This document shows, piece by piece, positions 1-5,725 of a stretch of DNA of 7,674 nucleotides. Numbering within the stretch: position 1 is the stretch's first letter; every line of letters starts with the position of its first letter. The notes under the pieces are model-generated. The model was not told where the DNA came from, searched no databases, and saw only the letters and a list, made by a program, of their open reading frames with translations. A program made the translations under genes and the position numbers. This stretch comes from an uncultured Clostridiaceae bacterium (GTDB taxonomy: Bacteria > Bacillota > Clostridia > Clostridiales > Oxobacteraceae): NCBI GenBank assembly GCA_937900065.1, contig CALCDS010000055.1, forward strand, positions 1-7,674, given 5' to 3'.

Positions 1-1
1 A

Positions 2-109
2 ATGGGTGTATTTAATAAAACAACCGGACCGATAAAATTTTCGGATTCCATTAATAAATATGCGGATAATAAAATCATGAGTAACAAATATTTTTGCAGG
101 GTGATGTAA
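2..109 (+). other. Short open frame ahead of the regulator, possibly the 3' end of an upstream gene
   Basis: An open frame runs from an ATG at 2 to a TAA at 107-109, giving 35 residues (starts MGVFNKTTGP, ends NKYFCRVM). The stop lies two bases before the regulator's ATG at 112, spacing typical of genes in one operon. The frame has no stop back to the window edge, so it could be the C-terminus of a longer upstream gene. I recognise no family. It could equally be chance, because the region is short. I see no convincing ribosome binding site because the ATG is at the window edge. Confidence 0.25.
98..105 (+). promoter_or_regulatory. Ribosome binding site that decides the regulator start
   Basis: AGGGTGAT lies about six bases ahead of the ATG at 112. 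A TTG at 94 is in the same frame, but the Shine-Dalgarno sequence lies downstream of it, so the ATG at 112 is the better start. Confidence 0.7.
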
Positions 110-111
110 AA

Positions 112-2013
112 ATGGACTTAAACAGCAGATGCAGACAAATCATATGCGACCTTATGAAAACAGAAGTTCCTGTTACTGTTTGGGAACTGTCTTTCAAGTA
201 TAAAGTGAGCAAAAGGACTATTTACAATGATTTGAAAGATATTGAAAAATGGCTTGCCGAGAGAAACATACAGATTTCTTCAAGGCCCAATGCAGGTATA
301 ATATTGAATCATGATGCCGATTTATCTGCCATAAAAAGGGATCTATCCTGCATAGAGCCTTATTTTACGCCTCTGTCACATGAAGACAGGGTAAAGAAAA
401 CAATAGCATATATTTTTATAAACCATGACCATGTGAAAATTGCAGATGTATGCAATGAAGTTGGAATGAGCAAATCCACTTTTTATAAGGACTTATCCGA
501 TATAAAACTTTGGTTTGAAAGATATGATCTTGAGGTTGCCGCAATTCAGAAAAAGGGCATTTTTATAAACGGCAGTGAGATGAACATGAGGGAAGCAAGA
601 GCCAATTTTCTTATGGAAAATCTTGATGAATATCAGATATTGAGCCTTATTAGAGGCGCTAAAGAAAGGGCATCGATCATAAAAGATGAAAAAGATGCCA
701 TAACAATCAATTTCTTCAATGAGTATTTTAAGGGAATCGACCTTTGCAATATTGCTGAAATCATGGATATGGCACAGGATCTGATGGGGTTAAAATTTGA
801 TGATAAAGCCTATATTGCACTTATGCTTCATACGGCAATAGCTGTCAAAAGAATAAATGACAATGACTGCATATCTGCTGATGATATCAAATTGAAAAAT
901 TTAAAAAACAGCATCGAGTTTAACATAGCAAGAATAATTGCAAGCAGATTAGAAAAGCATTTCAATATATCTGTTTCCAAACCCGAAATCGGTTATATAG
1001 CTCTTCATTTGATGAGCAGCAGGGCAAGGCATATAGAGAGCACTGAAGATGCGGATCAAAGTATGGATAAAGTAGAGGAGGGCATGCTTGATTTTATAAC
1101 AGATGCTGTTGAAAAATTTGAGAGCTTGTTAAACGTGAATCTGCAAAACGATATGGAGCTGCAGCACGGATTGCTGTCCCATCTTGTAGGCATGTATAAA
1201 AGGTACAGTCTCGGCGTACAGCAGGCCAATCCTCTGAAGGATGAAATAATGAAACAGTTTCCGCTTATTTTCAGTATTGCAAAGAATATATTTACCGGTT
1301 TCGGGCAGAGATTCCATATTGAAATCGATGAAGATGAAATCGGTTATATAACGATGTATTTTGCAGCAGCTGTTGAAAGGGCCAGTAATAAAAAAATAAA
1401 AAGAGTTTATGCCGTATGCCCTACAGGTGTCGGCGGTGCACAGCTTCTTATGGCAAATTTAAAAAGCAAGTTTCCCAATATACGGGTTATAAAATGCATG
1501 TCCATGATTGATGCTGAAACCATAGATAATGCCAAAGCCGATGCAATCATATCCACAGTAGAACTAAACAACAAAAATATTCCTGTAATTGTGGTAAGCC
1601 CTTTTATTCTTGAAAAAGATATGGAGAAGATAACAGATGTGCTTTCAGTAAGGAGCGAGCACCAATCCTATGATTTTTCCCTGGGCAAAATTTACGGACA
1701 GGATATTTCAGGTTTCATATCAATGATTTCAGATGCGGCAATATTTATTGAGAAGGTGGTAAGGGTGCTTGGCATATCGATAAGCAACGAAACATACATG
1801 GGGCTTGTTATCCACATTTTGCTTCAGATTTGCAGGGGAGAGCATTCAAGCATACCGCTAAGCATGAACGCATACAAAGAGGATCATGTAAGTTATGAAA
1901 TAAGAAAAGCTTTTAAAGATTTGGAGGCAAAATATAAATTCAAAGTTTCGGATTATGATGTATTTGCAGTTCGAAGCTATCTTATTGGAAAGGAATCTAA
2001 TGCAGATGAATGA
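112..2013 (+). CDS. BglG/MtlR-type transcriptional regulator with two HTH, PRD and EIIB-like domains
   Basis: A 633-residue cytoplasmic DNA-binding regulator, probably controlling this operon in response to PTS phosphorylation. An N-terminal HTH covers about residues 1-66 (recognition helix near VSKRTIYNDL) and a second covers about 86-155 (VGMSKSTFYKDL). PRD1 (about 200-305) has His240 and His299. PRD2 (about 315-425) has His357, but Tyr416 stands where the second His usually lies (ITMYFAAAVER; relatives have LHF or MHF). A galactitol-type EIIB-like domain follows (about 429-505), with Cys436 in CPTGVGGAQLL. The C-terminus (about 527-633) is not a recognisable EIIA; it resembles a third PRD, with His568 in GLVIHILLQI. 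In this family, phosphorylation of PRD histidines and the EIIB cysteine by HPr or EII proteins tunes activity. Whether it activates or represses cannot be read from the sequence. Its stop overlaps the next gene, so the two are probably cotranscribed. Confidence 0.9.
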   Translation: MDLNSRCRQIICDLMKTEVPVTVWELSFKYKVSKRTIYNDLKDIEKWLAERNIQISSRPNAGIILNHDADLSAIKRDLSCIEPYFTPLSHEDRVKKTIAYIFINHDHVKIADVCNEVGMSKSTFYKDLSDIKLWFERYDLEVAAIQKKGIFINGSEMNMREARANFLMENLDEYQILSLIRGAKERASIIKDEKDAITINFFNEYFKGIDLCNIAEIMDMAQDLMGLKFDDKAYIALMLHTAIAVKRINDNDCISADDIKLKNLKNSIEFNIARIIASRLEKHFNISVSKPEIGYIALHLMSSRARHIESTEDADQSMDKVEEGMLDFITDAVEKFESLLNVNLQNDMELQHGLLSHLVGMYKRYSLGVQQANPLKDEIMKQFPLIFSIAKNIFTGFGQRFHIEIDEDEIGYITMYFAAAVERASNKKIKRVYAVCPTGVGGAQLLMANLKSKFPNIRVIKCMSMIDAETIDNAKADAIISTVELNNKNIPVIVVSPFILEKDMEKITDVLSVRSEHQSYDFSLGKIYGQDISGFISMISDAAIFIEKVVRVLGISISNETYMGLVIHILLQICRGEHSSIPLSMNAYKEDHVSYEIRKAFKDLEAKYKFKVSDYDVFAVRSYLIGKESNADE

Positions 2014-3124
2014 GCACAAACTTTTGTTAAAAGGTGGAAGGGTTATAGACAGTTCAAGAGATTTGAATGGATATTTTGATGTTTTAATCATTGATGGCCG
2101 CATAGATAAAGTGGAAAAGGACATGGGACAGTGCTTAACCGATGAGATTTTAGATGTATCCGGAATGTATGTTGTCCCTGGGCTTATAGATATGCATACT
2201 CATGTGTACCCTAAAGAAACAAATCTCGGTATATTCCCTGATTCCATAGGCGTGGACATGGGAGTTCATACTGTTGTTGACGCCGGAAGTGCAGGCGCTT
2301 TAAACTTCGAGAATTTTAGGGACAACGTGATAAAAAAGGCCAAAACAGAGGTATATGAATTTTTAAATATATCAAAATACGGTTTGAAATATGGAAAAGG
2401 AGAGTTGTCAGACCTTAAAAATCTGGATTTCAATTTGAACAGGCAAGTCATTGCAAAAAACCGTGAATATATAAAGGGGATAAAGGCAAGAGCCAGCGCA
2501 AGCGTGGTGGGCGAAATGGGTATCACGCCCATTAAAATGGCAAAGGATTTTGCTAAAGAGATGGGCCTTCCATTGATGGTTCATATAGGAAACGCTCCTC
2601 CAAGATTAGGCGAGGTTCTTGATATATTGGAAAAAGGGGACATAGTGACCCACATATATCATGGAAAACCGGGAGGCCTATTCAACCCTGACGGCACCGT
2701 CTTAAAAGAAGCAGCAGATGCCTATGGGAGAGGCGTCATATTCGATGTGGGCCACGGGAATGCAAGCTTTAGTTTCAATGTTGCTGAAAAGGCAATAAAG
2801 ATGGGGTACAAGCCTATTACAATAAGCACGGATCTGCACATAAGAAATGTTAATACTTCTGTCAGAAGCCTTCTTCTTACAATGTCAAAGCTTTTATCCC
2901 TTGGACTTGAAGCTGAGTATGTGTTAAGATGCGTCACTGTCAATCCTGCAAAGATATTGAAGCTTGACAAAAGCATCACTCCGGGGAATAAGGCGGATAT
3001 TGCGGTTTTGAAGATTGAAGAGGATCCGATCGAGGTCCAGGATTCAGATAAGTTTACAAGGATTCTGCAAAGTCATTTTGATATGAAATATATGATCAAC
3101 ACAAAGAATGTAACAAAATTCTAA
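2000..3124 (+). CDS. Amidohydrolase/deacetylase-family metallohydrolase (EF_0837/COG3964 type)
   Basis: A 374-residue soluble metal-dependent hydrolase of the amidohydrolase superfamily, often misnamed dihydroorotase. The binuclear metal site looks complete: His66 and His68 in DMHTH near strand 1, Lys162 in GIKARAS as the likely carboxylated bridging lysine, His195 in MVHIGNAPP, His218 in THIYHG, and Asp278 in STDLH. The N-terminal LLLKGGRVID and C-terminal PGNKADIAVL segments are the usual small beta sandwich. Studied COG3964 relatives cleave acyl esters or amides such as acetyl-R-mandelate in vitro; the natural substrate is unknown. In this operon it would plausibly deacylate a compound that feeds the ammonia-lyase downstream. 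I chose ATG 2000 because AAAGGA (1989-1994) lies five bases upstream; ATG 2006 is an alternative. The frame extends to an ATG at 1955, but that would lie deep inside the regulator. The gene overlaps the regulator by 14 bases. Confidence 0.9.
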   Translation: MQMNEHKLLLKGGRVIDSSRDLNGYFDVLIIDGRIDKVEKDMGQCLTDEILDVSGMYVVPGLIDMHTHVYPKETNLGIFPDSIGVDMGVHTVVDAGSAGALNFENFRDNVIKKAKTEVYEFLNISKYGLKYGKGELSDLKNLDFNLNRQVIAKNREYIKGIKARASASVVGEMGITPIKMAKDFAKEMGLPLMVHIGNAPPRLGEVLDILEKGDIVTHIYHGKPGGLFNPDGTVLKEAADAYGRGVIFDVGHGNASFSFNVAEKAIKMGYKPITISTDLHIRNVNTSVRSLLLTMSKLLSLGLEAEYVLRCVTVNPAKILKLDKSITPGNKADIAVLKIEEDPIEVQDSDKFTRILQSHFDMKYMINTKNVTKF

Positions 3125-3153
3125 CTAATAACTGGTAGCGGGGGTATTAAATA

Positions 3154-3546
3154 ATGGATTATGGTTTCATAAACAATATTGTTAAAGAAAAGGGTTTGAG
3201 CATGTATGGTTTCAGCAATGAAGAAATAAAGTTGGTGTCTGATTGCTGCAATGAGGTGTTGAATTTTTGCAAAGACAACAAGGTTGAATTTGATGAGACT
3301 GCAGCGACTGTTTTTATAGCCCATCTTACGACCCTGTATGAAAGGGTCAAGAAAAACGATTTTGCAAGCATAAACAGCGATATATTTGACCAGATAGGTG
3401 ATGAATTGTTTGACATGGCCGAGAAGGTGACCGCTATAATAAAAAAATATTATAAGCATGACATAACAAAGGATGAAATATTTCTCATAGCTTCACACAT
3501 AGGAGCCATGAAAGAAAGGCTCAAGGAAGGAGGTGACACAAAATGA
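3154..3546 (+). CDS. Stand-alone PRD domain protein (EF_0829 type)
   Basis: A 130-residue protein consisting of essentially one PTS regulation domain, with no DNA- or RNA-binding domain. The two histidine positions typical of PRDs are both present: His57 in IAHLTTLYERV and His115 in ASHIGAMKERL. PRDs are normally phosphorylated by HPr or EII proteins inside regulators. Single-PRD proteins also occur in operons with SFCGS or DUF2620 proteins, such as the yhf cluster of E. coli (YhfY). It may be a phosphorylation-sensitive partner of the transporter or of the large regulator; this is inference. GCGGGGGT (3139-3146) is the ribosome binding site. The stop overlaps the next start in an ATGA arrangement, implying translational coupling with the SFCGS gene. 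Confidence 0.85.
   Translation: MDYGFINNIVKEKGLSMYGFSNEEIKLVSDCCNEVLNFCKDNKVEFDETAATVFIAHLTTLYERVKKNDFASINSDIFDQIGDELFDMAEKVTAIIKKYYKHDITKDEIFLIASHIGAMKERLKEGGDTK
3527..3536 (+). promoter_or_regulatory. Full-length Shine-Dalgarno sequence before the SFCGS gene
   Basis: AAGGAGGTGA is a perfect ten-base match to the Firmicute anti-Shine-Dalgarno sequence. It lies six bases ahead of the ATG at 3543 and inside the end of the PRD gene. It is the strongest ribosome binding site in the window, suggesting that the SFCGS protein is made at a high level relative to its neighbours. Confidence 0.8.
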
Positions 3547-3914
3547 AGGAAATTAAAGTCGTGATAGGCCACAGAATGGGAAAGGGCAACAATGTGGCCA
3601 AAGGCGTTCAAAAAGCATCCGGAAAAGCGATAGTGATTCCGGGAATGGGCGCAGATATGAAGCTTGGCGACGTGATGCATGAACAGAATGCCGATATAGG
3701 CATAAGTTTTTGCGGCGGAGGCGGAGGCGGCGCTCTGGCAGCCCACAATAAATACGGTTATAAGGCCATATATGACCTGCGCTCCATAGACAGCGGAGTT
3801 GCAGCGATCAAGAAGGGTTACAAAGTATTGGGCTTCAGCTTTTTGGATGTGGAAGATTTAGGCTACAGGATAGTGGAAGCCTATAAAAAGTCGGGGCCTG
3901 ATAAAAATGAATGA
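3543..3914 (+). CDS. Glycine-rich SFCGS family protein (EF_0830 type)
   Basis: A 123-residue soluble protein, recognised by the segment ISFCGGGGGGALAAH, in which Cys57 is followed by six glycines (58-63). The N-terminus (KEIKVVIGHRMGKG) looks like a beta strand and glycine loop, and the whole chain reads as alternating alpha/beta. The family always travels with DUF4310-DUF4312 proteins, as here. It resembles in size and style the DUF2620 protein YhfU of the E. coli yhf cluster. No biochemical role is established to my knowledge. The single cysteine ahead of a glycine loop invites comparison with the phosphocysteine loop of PTS EIIB proteins, but in EIIB that cysteine sits near the N-terminus, so the analogy is weak. 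The start overlaps the PRD stop (ATGA), and the 3' end overlaps the DUF4312 gene by eight bases. Confidence 0.88.
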   Translation: MKEIKVVIGHRMGKGNNVAKGVQKASGKAIVIPGMGADMKLGDVMHEQNADIGISFCGGGGGGALAAHNKYGYKAIYDLRSIDSGVAAIKKGYKVLGFSFLDVEDLGYRIVEAYKKSGPDKNE

Positions 3915-4197
3915 GGAGCTTCTAAAAGAAAAGACTCTGTCCCTGACGATAAGTTCAGAAGGCAAAACCATGGAAGAACTATATAATTCGATATTGCTGA
4001 AATTGAGGAAAGAGGTATATGCAAAAGCGGGAGGATATTTGATTCAAATGGTCCCGCTAAGTTTTGTAGTAAAAGATTATCATACTGAGGAAAAAATAGA
4101 AAAGTTTCTATTGCTTTTTCTTCCTAAAAAAAGAATAAAATATTTTTTAACAGCTGAAATTACTGTCAAAGTCAAGATTTTGAACAGTATCAGATAA
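3907..4197 (+). CDS. DUF4312 family protein (EF_0831 type)
   Basis: A 96-residue small protein with no signal peptide and no clear membrane span. The pattern is short strand (LSLTISSEG), helix (MEELYNSILLKLRKEVY), then strands (YLIQMVPLSFVVKDYHTEE and YFLTAEITVKVKIL) around a basic stretch, PKKRIKY. I assign it mainly by context plus this pattern: it lies between SFCGS and DUF4311, exactly where the DUF4312 family occurs. Its function is unknown. It is a candidate small cytoplasmic subunit of the proposed transporter. It overlaps the SFCGS gene by eight bases. GGGG at about 3894-3897 is a modest ribosome binding site, so reinitiation after the SFCGS stop is likely. Confidence 0.78.
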   Translation: MNEELLKEKTLSLTISSEGKTMEELYNSILLKLRKEVYAKAGGYLIQMVPLSFVVKDYHTEEKIEKFLLLFLPKKRIKYFLTAEITVKVKILNSIR

Positions 4198-4209
4198 GGG
4201 GGGTACAAC

Positions 4210-4914
4210 ATGATTGATCTGATTATCAAATCAGTTATTGTAGGAGCACTGGCCGGCGCAGGCGTAGCAGGCGGAGCTGCAAGGATGTTCAGCGCGCCGG
4301 AAATACAGGGCATGGGTGCTTTTAGAACGCTTGGAGAAATGGATGCCTGCAAAGGCGATCCTATAGCGCATTTTACATTCGGACTAGGGTTTGTTTTCAG
4401 TTCCGCGGCTTCCACGGTCGGCACAGGTTCTCTAAGTTCGGATGTTCTTCACCGCATAGTTCCAAACTGGTCGGCTTCGCTGGTATTAGCCAGAGACAAT
4501 AAAAAAGAAAGCATTGCCAAACCTTTCGATATGGCAATAGCAGGTGCAATTGTAGGCGCGGTTGTAGTTACATTCTTGAATACTCTTGCAAGCAGCATAC
4601 CAAAGGGAATGTCCGTGATAGCGGAAAAAGTTGTAACACCGGCTGCCGACATGATTATAATGCCTGTAATGCCTGTGGCGTTCTGGCTGGCCGGACTTAA
4701 TGCTGGAAAATGGCAAGGGATACTGGCTACGATATTTGGAGGGCTTGCACAATATATAATGGGCAATGCGACTCCCGGATGCGTGCTTGGGATACTCGCA
4801 GGTCAATCTGTGGAAGATTCAGGTCTTTCGAGCAAAAGAAGCATCGCATTTATATCATTCATCAGTATCATGTTTTTGTTGATTGCGTACTTCAGGGGAC
4901 TTATAAAATTCTAA
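4210..4914 (+). CDS. DUF4311 family membrane protein (EF_0832 type)
   Basis: A 234-residue polytopic membrane protein. Hydrophobic, glycine/alanine-rich segments lie at about 4-26, 54-71, 106-130, 148-166, 168-198 and 211-232, so five or six spans are likely. A charged loop at about 93-105 (ARDNKKESIAKPF) is probably cytoplasmic. Small-residue-rich spans of this kind (GALAGAGVAGGAA) suit close helix packing in a transporter. The family is known only through its conserved neighbourhood with DUF4310, DUF4312 and SFCGS, and the substrate is not established. With DUF4310 it would form the membrane part of the proposed uptake system. AAGGGGGG (4196-4203) is the ribosome binding site, and it begins within the stop codon of the DUF4312 gene. 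Confidence 0.85.
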   Translation: MIDLIIKSVIVGALAGAGVAGGAARMFSAPEIQGMGAFRTLGEMDACKGDPIAHFTFGLGFVFSSAASTVGTGSLSSDVLHRIVPNWSASLVLARDNKKESIAKPFDMAIAGAIVGAVVVTFLNTLASSIPKGMSVIAEKVVTPAADMIIMPVMPVAFWLAGLNAGKWQGILATIFGGLAQYIMGNATPGCVLGILAGQSVEDSGLSSKRSIAFISFISIMFLLIAYFRGLIKF

Positions 4915-4935
4915 TTTAGGAAAGGAGAGATAACC

Positions 4936-5622
4936 ATGGCTGAAAACAATTTAAGTCAAACCATTGATGAAAAAGTTGATTTTAGAGATAAAGCTAACAA
5001 TTTTTTAATGAAAGATAACGCATTGATTGTCTTTATGATGCTGGCATGCGCCGGAGCTTTTGCAGGGACCCATATTTTCCTGAAATATCATACAGGCAGT
5101 TTCAGCACGACTTCGGTAACGGTTATGCTGAAAGGTGCATTGGATAAGGAAAATTATTCCGCACTTTTAGGTTTCACGGGAGGATTCCTCCTGGCAAGGA
5201 TACTTGAAGGACCGCTGGTCGGGATACTTGACATAGGCGGTTCGATAATGACCGGTGTTGCAACAGGGCTGCCCGCATTATTCCTCTCCATGGGATATAA
5301 TATCGTGCTTGACAATTTCCTGCTTTCAATACTGGTGGGAGCATGCATTGGATTTGTTTTATCAGTTATCATATTGATTGTAAGAAAGTTTATGCCGAAA
5401 GGTTACGGTTCACTCGGGACCGATGTTATGATGGGTGCCGGAAACATAATAGGTGAATGGTTCGGACCTATCATCATGCTTGCAGCTTTAAAGTACAATT
5501 TTGTTGCAGGTCTAGGTTCCATTATAGGAGGAGCGATATGCCATGAGAAAGGCAAGCCTTTAATAGGCGGAGCCATACTTGGCGCAATGATATTCGGCTG
5601 GATATTCAGCCTTATATTCTAA
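4936..5622 (+). CDS. DUF4310 family membrane protein (EF_0833 type)
   Basis: A 228-residue polytopic membrane protein with a charged N-terminal tail (residues 1-27) that is probably cytoplasmic. Hydrophobic segments follow at about 28-50, 76-118 (one or two spans), 127-149, 174-200 and 206-227. Glycine-rich motifs recur (LLGFTGGFLLA, LDIGGSIMTG, GLGSIIGGAI, LIGGAILGAM). Like DUF4311, it is known from a conserved gene neighbourhood rather than from biochemistry. The two are of similar length and style and may form a hetero-oligomeric permease. AAAGGAGAG (4921-4929) lies six bases ahead of the ATG. It is the last gene before the hairpin that separates transport genes from catabolic genes. Confidence 0.85.
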   Translation: MAENNLSQTIDEKVDFRDKANNFLMKDNALIVFMMLACAGAFAGTHIFLKYHTGSFSTTSVTVMLKGALDKENYSALLGFTGGFLLARILEGPLVGILDIGGSIMTGVATGLPALFLSMGYNIVLDNFLLSILVGACIGFVLSVIILIVRKFMPKGYGSLGTDVMMGAGNIIGEWFGPIIMLAALKYNFVAGLGSIIGGAICHEKGKPLIGGAILGAMIFGWIFSLIF

Positions 5623-5629
5623 AAAATTT

Positions 5630-5674
5630 ACAGCGATTATTGGAAAAGGCTGTGCCGTTTTTGATAATCGCTGT
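5630..5674 (+). promoter_or_regulatory. Long RNA hairpin between transporter and catabolic genes
   Basis: ACAGCGATTAT (5630-5640) is perfectly complementary to ATAATCGCTGT (5664-5674). Inside the loop a second stem pairs AAAAGGC (5644-5650) with GCC plus TTTT (5654-5656, 5658-5661), leaving one bulged G at 5657. Five Ts (5658-5662) follow the inner GGC/GCC stem, so the inner part alone looks like a weak intrinsic terminator. No T-tract follows the outer stem. It could attenuate transcription into the two enzyme genes, or be an mRNA processing or stability element that sets different levels for transport and catabolism. The structure is visible; its role is inferred. Confidence 0.6.
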
Positions 5675-5710
5675 TTAACCCTATAAGCGGCTCTTTAAAA
5701 AAGGGAAATC

Positions 5711-5718
5711 AAAGGTGG
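5711..5718 (+). promoter_or_regulatory. Ribosome binding site of the DgaE-like gene
   Basis: AAAGGTGG lies seven bases ahead of the ATG at 5726, which supports that start. Confidence 0.65.
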
Positions 5719-5725
5719 TTAAAGC

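Noticed and set aside
29..44. Imperfect palindrome CCGATAAAATTTTCGG upstream of the regulator
   Set aside because: Arms of only four bases around a mismatch in AT-rich DNA, possibly inside the tail of an upstream gene. It could be an operator, but nothing else supports that.
41..70. Promoter candidate with GATAAT (65-70) as -10 box
   Set aside because: No -35 hexamer close to TTGACA at suitable spacing, and AT-rich DNA gives such matches by chance.
1955..1999. N-terminal extension of the amidohydrolase to ATG 1955
   Set aside because: It would overlap the regulator by 59 bases without a ribosome binding site, and the extra residues are not part of the family's N-terminal strand LLLKGGRVID.
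4710..4919. Plus-strand frame inside the DUF4311 gene
   Set aside because: It is a shifted frame within a well-supported membrane protein gene, with a Cys/Arg/Tyr-rich product typical of a shadow frame.
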